A DNA stretch of 5,508 bases from an uncultured Selenomonadaceae bacterium (GCA_905236595.1 CAJORE010000012.1:1-5508), one strand, 5' to 3'. Counted from the stretch's first letter, positions 1 through 5,447 are shown. The notes: a model not told the origin generated them from the letters alone. Program-made: numbers and translations.

Positions 1-100
1 ACCCTTGCCGGGTCTTTTTCCGGCATACTGCGTCATTCCTCCTCAGCGTAGCACCACTACGCTTCGTCGTCATTCCTTGTCTGCCGAGAAAATCCCTCGG
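1..100. repeat. Array of three short hairpins, probable dispersed intergenic element (may run off the left edge)
   Basis: This gene-free stretch holds three consecutive inverted repeats: 6-11 with 20-25 (TGCCGG/CCGGCA), 45-51 with 57-63 (AGCGTAG/CTACGCT, 5-nt loop) and 82-88 with 96-102 (TGCCGAG/CTCGGCA, 7-nt loop). The 10-mer CGTCATTCCT occurs at 31-40 and again at 68-77, flanking the middle hairpin. ATACTGC at 25-31 is the inverse of GCAGTAT at 122-128, so the array plus the adjoining 32-bp repeat is bounded by a 7-bp inverted repeat, as in a small MITE- or REP-like element. It lies downstream of the second flgN-family gene and could also fold in that gene's 3' UTR. There is no long T-run next to the first stem, so I do not call it a simple intrinsic terminator. 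That it is dispersed in the genome is inference. Confidence 0.55.
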
Positions 101-132
101 CAATGGCACGAACTCATTTATGCAGTATTTCC
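101..132 (-). repeat. 32-bp direct repeat, copy 1
   Basis: This is an exact 32-of-32 match in the same orientation to 1722-1753; the flanks differ immediately on both sides. Read on the minus strand it starts GGAAATACTGC, contains ATGAGTTCGTGCCATTG, and begins 15 nt after the stop codon of the second flgN-family gene. Its inner end forms part of the hairpin arm at 96-102. An exact match of this length outside any coding region is not expected by chance in 5.5 kb, so the two copies are related by duplication or transposition. Confidence 0.9.
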
Positions 133-147
133 ATAAAAATGCCCGCC

Positions 148-615
148 CTAAGCATCCGCCACAAAGACCTTTCGTCCTTGTTTTATATTTTCGGCGGTAC
201 CCGGCGGACCGTAGGTGTGTTCGGCTTGTACTTGACTTGCGACATTTATGTGGAAGTCCACAAACATTTTGCTCCGTTTTAGAAGCGAACTCGTCAAGGA
301 GTTATCCCTTTTTAATTTATCCTGCAACCTTTCCACGTCGCCAAAAAGGCGCAGGGCGGCATCCTTGTCTGCCGAAGCCGGCTGCGCCGACAATGCTTCA
401 TATAAATTATTTACACCGCTTGCGGCAACTTTGGCGACAAGCTTTTCATTAAGCTCGCCAAACTCTGTAAGAAGCGGCTCCAACTTATGCACCGCCGCCG
501 TAACACCGACACCGTCGCTGTTGTGTTCCAAAGCCTCGCGCACAATCGCCAATTCGTCCGCCGCTTTTTGGCACAAGTCGCGTTGTTGCGTCAGGAGCGA
601 TATTATTTCTGTCAT
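148..615 (-). CDS. flgN: FlgN-family flagellar export chaperone (second of two)
   Basis: A 155-residue, mostly helical cytoplasmic protein. FlgN chaperones bind the hook-filament junction proteins FlgK and FlgL and deliver them to the flagellar type III export gate. The best family signature is in the C-terminal part: LLKRSKMFVDFHINVASQVQ around 111-130, followed by TYGPPG at 134-139, the usual conserved end of FlgN proteins. Two long charged or hydrophobic helices (about 1-30 and 40-65) fit the family's antiparallel coiled-coil shape. I chose ATG 615 because GAGGG (624-628) sits 8 nt upstream. An in-frame GTG at 628-630 overlaps the previous stop but has no ribosome-binding site. It follows the other flgN-like gene by 11 nt, so the two should be co-transcribed and possibly coupled. 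This copy has the more canonical FlgN ending, so I give it the symbol. Confidence 0.8.
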   Translation of the reverse strand: MTEIISLLTQQRDLCQKAADELAIVREALEHNSDGVGVTAAVHKLEPLLTEFGELNEKLVAKVAASGVNNLYEALSAQPASADKDAALRLFGDVERLQDKLKRDNSLTSSLLKRSKMFVDFHINVASQVQAEHTYGPPGTAENIKQGRKVFVADA

Positions 616-623
616 ATTAACCG

Positions 624-628
624 CCCTC
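624..628 (-). promoter_or_regulatory. Ribosome-binding site that sets the start of the second flgN-family gene
   Basis: GAGGG on the minus strand lies 8 nt before ATG 613-615 and overlaps the stop codon of the preceding gene (627-629). It supports the ATG over the in-frame GTG at 628-630, which has only A/T-rich sequence upstream. The placement suggests that ribosomes finishing the first gene help start the second. Confidence 0.6.
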
Positions 629-1106
629 ACGCATTTATATTTAATTTCTTACGATGCGAAACGGTTTCGCCGCCTTTGCCGTAAGTGGCATCAACGCTCG
701 CTCCGCCCAACTTGTTAAGCATCTTGGTCACCGCATCAAGTGCTCCCGTGGCCAACAGCGAATTAACATCGTTTTGTTTAACCACTTCGGCCACTTTGCC
801 GGAAAGCTGCTTATGCATAACCGCCAAAGTATGCTGCAACGGCGCAGGCGCAAAAGCGATAAGCTCCTGCATGGTCATGCCGGGCTTCAAGTCCTTGTTT
901 GCCCCGGCCATTTTGATAAGAACTCCCTGCCGTTTGTTTTCCAAAAGGCGAATCTCGTCCGTTAATTTTTCCTCTTCCTTAAGTATCGGCTCCAATTCGG
1001 CAAATTTCACCGTCACCAAATACTTGTGCTTTTCCTTGCCCAAAACGAGAATTTTCTCATACGCCGCGTTGATGTCCCCCAGAACCCTTATAAGCTCTTT
1101 CCACAT
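627..1106 (-). CDS. FlgN-family protein (first of two tandem copies)
   Basis: A 159-residue, probably all-helical cytoplasmic protein. Position directly after flgM is the classic place for flgN, and the C-terminal TYGKGG motif at 141-146, preceded by a Leu/Met-rich amphipathic helix (about 112-134), resembles the end of FlgN. The N-terminal half (about 12-62, rich in Glu, Lys and Leu) looks like a coiled coil. It shares its layout and the TYG..G motif with the gene just downstream but is otherwise very different, so the two are diverged paralogues or partners that may serve different clients. ATG 1106 is preceded by GGTGAG (1115-1120) at 8 nt. It starts 16 nt after flgM. Assignment as FlgN-like is firm by context and moderate by sequence; a distinct flagellar chaperone cannot be excluded. 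Confidence 0.72.
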   Translation of the reverse strand: MWKELIRVLGDINAAYEKILVLGKEKHKYLVTVKFAELEPILKEEEKLTDEIRLLENKRQGVLIKMAGANKDLKPGMTMQELIAFAPAPLQHTLAVMHKQLSGKVAEVVKQNDVNSLLATGALDAVTKMLNKLGGASVDATYGKGGETVSHRKKLNINA

Positions 1107-1122
1107 AATCCACGCTCACCGC

Positions 1123-1416
1123 TCAATAAGCCGCACGGCTCATGTTAAGTCCCAACATACTGCCGGCAATGTCATAAGAAGATACATTATATGTGCCGTC
1201 GGCTATGGCTTTTTCCAAATATTCCACTTTATTGACCCGCACCTCGTCGGTGTCTTTGAGTTCCTGCAACATGGTTCGGAAATCTTGCCCTTCCCGTGAA
1301 GGAACGTAACGATCGCTTGCCGCTAATTGCTCGGCATTTTGCGTACGCCGAACCGCCGTCGGCTGATTCACGGAATACGCACCGGCGATAGCCTGTACTG
1401 CGTTGTTGATAATCAT
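1123..1416 (-). CDS. flgM: Anti-sigma-28 factor FlgM
   Basis: A 97-residue protein of normal FlgM length. FlgM binds the flagellar sigma factor FliA/SigD and blocks late-gene transcription until the hook-basal body is complete, when it is exported through the flagellum. The N-terminal half (1-33) is low in hydrophobic structure, as expected for an exported, partly disordered protein. SDRYVPS at 34-40 matches the position of the family's SDxxxLS motif. The C-terminal sigma-binding helices are clear: VRVNKVEYLEKAIADGTYNV at 59-78, then IAGSML at 83-88. ATG 1416 follows AGGCGGTGA (1423-1431) by 6 nt. It heads a flgM-flgN-flgN cluster matching Bacillus gene order (yvyF-flgM-yvyG), except that a terminator separates it from yvyF here. 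Its own promoter must lie in the 1417-1680 leader. Confidence 0.92.
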   Translation of the reverse strand: MIINNAVQAIAGAYSVNQPTAVRRTQNAEQLAASDRYVPSREGQDFRTMLQELKDTDEVRVNKVEYLEKAIADGTYNVSSYDIAGSMLGLNMSRAAY

Positions 1417-1478
1417 ATCGGTTCACCGCCTAAACTATAAATCCCGAACGGGAAAAACACCTTCCCCGCTCACATTTG

Positions 1479-1505
1479 TTATCGAAAAAAGAGCGCCGAT
1501 ACTTA
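1479..1505 (-). promoter_or_regulatory. Sigma-28 (SigD/FliA)-type promoter candidate for flgM
   Basis: On the minus strand TAAG (1502-1505) is followed by exactly 15 nt and TTCGATAA (1479-1486). The consensus is TAAA-N15-GCCGATAA, giving 9 of 12 matching positions with the preferred spacer. Transcription would begin near 1472, leaving a leader of about 55 nt before the flgM ATG. Autoregulated flgM expression from a sigma-28 promoter is known in other bacteria. The match was found by eye and could be chance in an A/T-rich leader. Confidence 0.35.
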
Positions 1506-1680
1506 ACCGCTTATTTTGGCCGATTAACAACGGTTATCATCAATAATCTTCGTCAAACGTCGTTTTTCTCGCATCATTGCCTTTTAATCCCCTGCGCATT
1601 TTTTCTTGGCACGACAACAAACAGCAAATGTCGCATAAATTTTAGCGATCTCAATGGCCTCGGACGTAGCTTTTCGGCAC

Positions 1681-1721
1681 AACAAAAGGAGCGCGGTAAT
1701 TTATCCCGCGCTCCTTTTGTT
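1681..1721. terminator. Bidirectional intrinsic terminator hairpin downstream of yvyF
   Basis: AACAAAAGGAGCGCGG (1681-1696) pairs perfectly with its reverse complement at 1706-1721, giving a 16-bp stem with a 9-nt loop. The stem has a GC-rich core (GGAGCGCGG) and an A-tract/T-tract base, so a transcript in either direction ends with a U-rich run (UUUUGUU) after the GC core. On the minus strand it lies 63 nt past the yvyF stop and should end the ftsW-yvyF transcript before flgM. Confidence 0.88.
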
Positions 1722-1753
1722 CAATGGCACGAACTCATTTATGCAGTATTTCC
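1722..1753 (-). repeat. 32-bp direct repeat, copy 2
   Basis: Identical in sequence and orientation to 101-132. It begins 30 nt after the yvyF stop and directly abuts the base of the terminator stem at 1721. Copy 1 also abuts a hairpin, but one of unrelated sequence. Read on the minus strand both copies place an ATG-AGT-TCG-TGC-CAT frame after GGAAA; here that frame stops at once (MSSCH), so a peptide-coding role is not supported. Confidence 0.9.
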
Positions 1754-1783
1754 CTAACTTAAAATTTATTTCTTTACAGTTCC

Positions 1784-2209
1784 TTACTTCTTTTTCGTAT
1801 GCAATTCTTTGGCGCGCATACCGTGACCCTTGCGAGCCTCTTCTTCCTTTTCGGCTTTAAGCGTCATTTTTTCCTGGGCGCCTTTCACTTCGCGTTGCAA
1901 TTCAGCCATGCAATCGCGGCAGAATTTCCCGCTCATTATGGGGGCGCCGCATTTTTCACAGGAATATGTGAGATTCACGCCAACTTGTTGGAAACGGCCT
2001 TCGGCGATCATTCGCTTAATCATTTTTTCCGTTCCATGCGTATTCTCTACAATTTCCGGGATTTTGCTCTTCGGATGGTCACGCACATAATTGGTAACTT
2101 CCAACTCCGTCTCTTGTTCCTTGACAAAGCAATCACGGCACATCCTGGTTCCCGGATCTGCCGCGAACAATTTCCCGCATACCGGGCAATTTTTCAACTT
2201 CCCCGCCAT
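1784..2209 (-). CDS. yvyF: YvyF-like flagellar-region zinc-binding protein
   Basis: A 141-residue cytoplasmic protein resembling the YvyF family (flagellar operon protein, TIGR03826 type), whose gene sits before flgM in Bacillus. Its exact function is not established. Four CxxC pairs are visible: C8/C11 and C24/C27 near the N-terminus, then C84/C87 and C97/C100, enough for two zinc-ribbon sites. Between them, about 44-73 (IPEIVENTHGTEKMIKRMIA) resembles a helix-turn-helix. The tail (101-141) is a highly charged Lys/Glu helix. I chose ATG 2209 because AAAGGA (2219-2224) lies 9 nt upstream and the protein then opens like the family (MAGKLKNCPVCGKLF); a TTG at 2242 would add 11 residues without a good ribosome-binding site. 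Cysteines plus a possible HTH suggest a regulator, which is inference. A strong terminator follows, so it belongs to the ftsW-side transcript or its own unit, not to flgM's. Confidence 0.85.
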   Translation of the reverse strand: MAGKLKNCPVCGKLFAADPGTRMCRDCFVKEQETELEVTNYVRDHPKSKIPEIVENTHGTEKMIKRMIAEGRFQQVGVNLTYSCEKCGAPIMSGKFCRDCMAELQREVKGAQEKMTLKAEKEEEARKGHGMRAKELHTKKK

Positions 2210-2218
2210 TTTCGCACG

Positions 2219-2224
2219 TCCTTT
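2219..2224 (-). promoter_or_regulatory. Ribosome-binding site that sets the yvyF start
   Basis: AAAGGA on the minus strand lies 9 nt before ATG 2207-2209. This supports the 141-residue product over starts at 2227 (ATG) or 2242 (TTG), neither of which has a purine-rich site at a proper distance. Confidence 0.6.
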
Positions 2225-2316
2225 CATTCTACCGTTTGACAATCGCTTGTACTTCTACACGAAAACCGTAAATCCTTTTTTGCCGCATAATTTTTTTGCC
2301 GACGCTTACGACGCAT
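2224..2316 (-). CDS. Possible 30-codon basic small ORF between ftsW and yvyF (doubtful)
   Basis: ATG 2316 opens a 30-residue frame that ends in TGA at 2224-2226. It starts 7 nt past the ftsW stop codon, and its stop touches the yvyF ribosome-binding site. The N-terminus is strongly basic (MRRKRRQKNYAAKKD) and the product has two cysteines. An AGGA lies just 3 nt before the ATG, too close for efficient initiation. It uses AGA, AGT and TGT codons not typical of its neighbours. The fit between two genes could mean translational coupling, but at this length an open frame is easily chance. I do not recognise a family. Confidence 0.2.
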   Translation of the reverse strand: MRRKRRQKNYAAKKDLRFSCRSTSDCQTVE

Positions 2317-2322
2317 CTTTCC

Positions 2323-3441
2323 TCATTCGCCGCGTTTTCGTCGCACCATATCCCCGCGCCGGCCGATGTTCACCAAAATCGCCACCGCCGTAAGGCTGAC
2401 GAGCAAACTTGTGCCGCCATAACTTATGAAAGGAAGCGGCACGCCCACAACGGGAAAAGAACCGCCGACCATAAGCAAATTGGCAATGGCCTGCCCGACA
2501 ATCAACAGCAATATCCCCACCGCCAGCATCTGCCCGTAAGCATCTTCGGCTTTGTTGGCCACACGGGCGCTGTAAACGGCAAAAGCGGCATAAAGCAAAA
2601 AAACAAATATTGCGCCGATGAAACCGTTTTCTTGGCAAAAGATCGCAAAGGCAAAATCCGTGTGCGCCTCCGGCAAATAATCATATTTGCTGATGCCGAC
2701 GCCAAGCCCCATGCCCCATAGTTCCCCCGAACCGATTGCCGACAATGATTGTACCGTTTGATAGCCGATGTTTTGCGCGTCCGACCACGGATCCCATGTG
2801 ACTTTTATGCGTTCCAACCGATACGGCTGGATTATGCACAAAAGAGGTATGCCGGTAGCAATAAGTCCCGCCAAAACCTTAAGATCCATTGTTCTCATTC
2901 CGGCGACAAACATCATGATGAGCGGCACTCCCAACACGATACACGCCGTCCCCATGTCAGGCTCCAACTCCGTAAGGACAAACAGCGGCACTACCAACGC
3001 CATCTGCCGATTTAAGAGCGTCGCTTTTATGCCGCGATTGACGCAAGGCGCAAGGTACGCCGCCGTTATCATTATTGAAACAAGCTTGGCCAGTTCGGCC
3101 GGTTGCATCTGTATCGGTCCCAAAGGCAACCACCGCTTCGCACCGTTCACCGAAGGCCCCACAATCAATACCGCCAACAGCGCCAAAATCGTAAAGCCCA
3201 AAATGAACGGCATCCACATTCGCCATTTGTGATAATCGACGAAGAACGCAATGAAAGAAAAGACTCCCATGCCGACAACGGCAAAAATAGCGTGCTTCTT
3301 AAGGAAAAAATACGGCGAACCGTAATCGGCCTCCGCTAAAATAAAACTTGAACTGAAAACATTTATGGAACCTAACACCACAAGCACCAAGACGATGCCG
3401 ATTATCGCCTCCGTGTCGTTGCTCCAAAATCGCTTCTGCAC
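2323..3441 (-). CDS. ftsW: SEDS-family peptidoglycan glycosyltransferase FtsW
   Basis: A 372-residue multi-pass membrane protein that polymerises lipid II into septal glycan strands with a class B PBP partner. About ten hydrophobic segments are visible (for example about 12-34, 50-69, 75-95, 166-182, 187-204, 304-327, 344-360). SEDS signatures are intact: NGAKRW at 99-104, QPAELAKL at 113-120, PEAHTDF at 257-263, whose Asp262 aligns with the essential SEDS aspartate, and PLPFISYGGTS at 335-345. GYQTVQSLSAIGSGELWGMG (226-245) reads like FtsW more than RodA, although separating the two by eye is not certain. The start is GTG 3441: GGAGG (3452-3456) lies 10 nt upstream, and the GTG shares its first base with the trmB TAG stop (TAGTG), so translation is probably coupled. 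The C-terminus is short and basic (RRGDMVRRKRGE). Confidence 0.9.
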   Translation of the reverse strand: MQKRFWSNDTEAIIGIVLVLVVLGSINVFSSSFILAEADYGSPYFFLKKHAIFAVVGMGVFSFIAFFVDYHKWRMWMPFILGFTILALLAVLIVGPSVNGAKRWLPLGPIQMQPAELAKLVSIMITAAYLAPCVNRGIKATLLNRQMALVVPLFVLTELEPDMGTACIVLGVPLIMMFVAGMRTMDLKVLAGLIATGIPLLCIIQPYRLERIKVTWDPWSDAQNIGYQTVQSLSAIGSGELWGMGLGVGISKYDYLPEAHTDFAFAIFCQENGFIGAIFVFLLYAAFAVYSARVANKAEDAYGQMLAVGILLLIVGQAIANLLMVGGSFPVVGVPLPFISYGGTSLLVSLTAVAILVNIGRRGDMVRRKRGE

Positions 3442-4064
3442 TAAAACACCGCCTCCGCACGGCAAATCGGGTTGCCTTTGGCGCGAAACTTTTGTTCGTA
3501 TTCGGTCGGAGCATCGTCTGGCACGGCGTCAAAATCGGCAACACGCACCGTCAAATTTTCAGCGGCAAATTCACCGAGGGAAAAATCAAACAACAAGCGA
3601 TTGTCCGTCTTGAAAAAAAGTTCGCCCTTCGGCACGAGCAAACGCCGATACTTTTGCAGAAAAGCGCGATAAGTCAAACGCCGTTTCGCATGACGAAGCT
3701 TTGGCCATGGGTCGCAAAAATTTATGTAAAAACGCGCCACCTCACCGGGGGCAAAGATCTCTTCGATACGATTGATGTCAAATACCGCCAAGCGCACATT
3801 TGTTAAGCCCGCATCACTTATTTTTTTCGCCGCCGAATAAAGAACATCCTGCTGAAGCTCCAATCCCACAAAATTGACCTGCGGCAACAGCGCTGCTTTT
3901 TGTCGCAGAAAGTCGCCCTTGCCGGTACCAAGTTCCACATATAACGGACTGTCGGGCGACCACGCGCCTTTTTTCGTAAAAACATCATCATCGTCTTTTA
4001 CAAACACGAACGAATTAAACTCTTTTATTGCCTCGTCAACCCACGGTTTTCGCCGTAAACGCAT
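3441..4064 (-). CDS. trmB: tRNA (guanine-N7-)-methyltransferase TrmB
   Basis: A 207-residue cytoplasmic enzyme of normal TrmB length that transfers a methyl group from S-adenosylmethionine to N7 of G46 in the variable loop of tRNA. The SAM-binding motif ELGTGKGDF lies at 44-52 (commonly EIGxGKGxF), with the acidic GLEL strand end at 67-70. The family hallmark INFCDPWPKLRHAKRRL is at 114-130, with catalytic Asp118, and the tRNA-contact motif TEYEQKF is at 187-193. ATG 4064 is preceded by GGAGG (4076-4080) at a rather long 11 nt. Its TAG stop overlaps the ftsW GTG by one base. The cysteine in INFCDPW replaces the more common serine but leaves the DPWPK core intact. Confidence 0.95.
   Translation of the reverse strand: MRLRRKPWVDEAIKEFNSFVFVKDDDDVFTKKGAWSPDSPLYVELGTGKGDFLRQKAALLPQVNFVGLELQQDVLYSAAKKISDAGLTNVRLAVFDINRIEEIFAPGEVARFYINFCDPWPKLRHAKRRLTYRAFLQKYRRLLVPKGELFFKTDNRLLFDFSLGEFAAENLTVRVADFDAVPDDAPTEYEQKFRAKGNPICRAEAVF
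3452..3456 (-). promoter_or_regulatory. Ribosome-binding site that sets the ftsW GTG start
   Basis: GGAGG inside the end of trmB lies 10 nt before GTG 3439-3441. It rules against the longer TTG-initiated frame at 3465, which would add eight residues (MPCGGGVL) and place this site inside the coding region. Confidence 0.7.
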
Positions 4065-4118
4065 TATAAAAACATCCTCCGTCCGCTCTCACGCACAAAA
4101 AATATCCGCCGTCGTTTG

Positions 4119-5393
4119 TCAGTTTTGCGGAGCATTATCGACTTGCTCCATTTCCTTGGGATTGCTGTAACTGTCGCTATGCAAAAACTCCCGCGCCATA
4201 ACTTGCCCGTTTTGCGAATAAATGCGCCAAACACTCGGATTCAACTCGGTGCCGTCGTTTTCAAGGGTAATGATGTTGCCGTTCAAATCCGCCCACGTCC
4301 CCAAAACGTAAATCGTAAGCGTATCGCCGCTGACGGCAGACTGCAAATAAACATTGTGCGGATAGATATTTTGAAAGCAAAAATCAAGAAGCCCGTCGGC
4401 AACGGTAGCATCACGCCCCGGCGGACAATAAAGTGACGGATAATAGTGCGCCGTCCGCACTACGCTGTTTAACCCTGCCAACAAAATCGCATTGTAAAGC
4501 GTTGAGCTGACTTGACACACGCCGCCGCCCACATCCTGTTCCAGCCGTCCGTCGATAAACACCCCGGCATCTTTGTAACCGGCATCGCGAGTTCTTTGAC
4601 CGACGGCGTTGTTAAACGAAAACACGGCGTTACTCCTTATCAAAACACCGTTCAAATGGCTTGCGGCGATGGCGATATTATCGCCGCGATCGCCCGGCAC
4701 AAACGTCGTCGTGTACGCCGCCAAAATGCCGTCAATGGCGGATATATCCGTATCGGAAACGTAGGGCGGCACATCGTCGGGAGCGATTTCAAGCTCCGTC
4801 GGCAATTTCAGCGCCGTAATTTTCGGCGTCAACGCTTCAATAATCGGCTCGGTCTTAAGCTCTTTGCCGATAATGCCGCCCGTTTTGTATATGTTGCCCA
4901 AACTATCCAAGGTGACGAAGGCATTAAACGGATCGCGGTGCAATTCTTGAGCTATGCCGTCAAGCTTTGTCGCCAACGCCGTTTCGTCAAAGACGGCAGA
5001 CAAAGTTACGGTATGTCCGTAAGTGTAGCAAAAAACCTGTTCGCGCAAATTTTCGACAAACGTACCGCCGCGCCCGATGCCGAGAGCCTCTTCGACACAT
5101 TCCTCCACATTGGCCTTGATATGCAGTTCCGCAGGCGAAAACTGCCACCTTTGTTCGCCGCAAGTCAGAATCACGCTGTCTTTGGGCATACGCTCGGCGG
5201 CAACACTCTCCAAAAAATCCGTCAACATATCACGATCAAAACCGCGCAAATCTTTACCGTATGCCACCACCCCCGGCAAAACGCGGTTTGAGTCGGCAAG
5301 CGCCGCCGACGAACTGGCGGCGATGCCGACGGCAAGCATGACGATACCCAGCGCCAAGCCGACAATTTTCAGCGTTGATGCAATAATTTTCAT
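4119..5393 (-). CDS. VanW-family exported protein with YoaR-type N-terminal domain
   Basis: A 424-residue protein with an N-terminal export signal: basic start, hydrophobic core about 8-26 and a signal-peptidase-like ALA-D site at 31-34, so it acts outside the membrane, either free or anchored. Residues about 35-210 resemble the peptidoglycan-binding-like domain found before VanW domains. The VanW domain is unmistakable: NAVFSFNNAVGQRT at 255-268, GGGVCQVSSTLYNAILLAGL at 289-308, YPSLYCPPGRDATV at 318-331. VanW was named from vancomycin-resistance clusters, but its biochemical role is unsettled and a chromosomal copy like this is not by itself a resistance gene. No G5 domain follows; the C-terminus (about 380-424) is polar. 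ATG 5393 has AAGGAG 11 nt upstream. It leads into trmB and ftsW after 54 nt, and the ftsW link hints at an envelope role. Confidence 0.88.
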   Translation of the reverse strand: MKIIASTLKIVGLALGIVMLAVGIAASSSAALADSNRVLPGVVAYGKDLRGFDRDMLTDFLESVAAERMPKDSVILTCGEQRWQFSPAELHIKANVEECVEEALGIGRGGTFVENLREQVFCYTYGHTVTLSAVFDETALATKLDGIAQELHRDPFNAFVTLDSLGNIYKTGGIIGKELKTEPIIEALTPKITALKLPTELEIAPDDVPPYVSDTDISAIDGILAAYTTTFVPGDRGDNIAIAASHLNGVLIRSNAVFSFNNAVGQRTRDAGYKDAGVFIDGRLEQDVGGGVCQVSSTLYNAILLAGLNSVVRTAHYYPSLYCPPGRDATVADGLLDFCFQNIYPHNVYLQSAVSGDTLTIYVLGTWADLNGNIITLENDGTELNPSVWRIYSQNGQVMAREFLHSDSYSNPKEMEQVDNAPQN

Positions 5394-5447
5394 AACGGCT
5401 CACTCTCCTTGCGTGCCATTACCAAAAAATCCCGTGTTTTGGCTCCG

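Larger units (their letters stand above)
1417..1783 (-). other. 367-nt intergenic region between yvyF and flgM
   Basis: No convincing gene is present on either strand. From the yvyF side it holds 30 nt of spacer, the 32-bp repeat (1722-1753), the strong hairpin terminator (1681-1721), about 170 nt with no recognised feature, a sigma-28-like promoter candidate (1479-1505), and an untranslated leader carrying the flgM ribosome-binding site. The leader has a short CCCG-AA-CGGG motif at 1443-1452 that is too tight to be a real hairpin. A 17-codon ATG-initiated reading frame at 1524-1577 has no coding support. Confidence 0.6.

Noticed and set aside
685..1299. 204-codon plus-strand frame across flgM and the first flgN-family gene
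   Set aside because: It is antisense to two genes supported by motifs and ribosome-binding sites. It crosses their intergenic gap and has Ser/Cys-rich translation without a family signature.
1495..1526. Two GCCGAT-type sigma-28 -10 motifs on the plus strand (1495-1501 and 1519-1526)
   Set aside because: Neither has a TAAA-like -35 at about 15 nt, and there is no plus-strand gene downstream to serve.
1524..1577. 17-codon minus-strand frame in the flgM leader (MMREKRRLTKIIDDNRC)
   Set aside because: It has only a weak AAAAGG close to the ATG and no link to flgM. It probably lies upstream of the likely flgM transcription start. A frame this short is expected by chance.
101..1753. The two 32-bp copies as a CRISPR array or integron attC sites
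   Set aside because: There are only two copies, about 1.6 kb apart with genes between them and no regular spacers. No cas or integrase gene is in the window, and the expected attC core sites are absent.
1799..2239. 146-codon plus-strand frame opposite yvyF
   Set aside because: It is a shadow of yvyF, whose four CxxC pairs and ribosome-binding site identify the real coding strand.
4512..5291. 259-codon open frame on the plus strand inside the VanW-family gene
   Set aside because: It is entirely antisense to a well-supported gene with clear VanW motifs. Its translation is rich in Arg, His and Gln with no recognisable domain, as expected from a GC-biased antisense shadow.
4119..5393. VanW-family gene as part of a vancomycin-resistance cluster
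   Set aside because: No vanA/B-type ligase, vanH, vanX or VanRS two-component genes are nearby. VanW-domain proteins are common chromosomal proteins in Firmicutes.
5422..5442. CCAAAA/TTTTGG inverted repeat between the partial upstream gene and the VanW-family gene
   Set aside because: The stem is only 6 bp and A/T-rich, with no T-tract after it, so it is too weak for a terminator.
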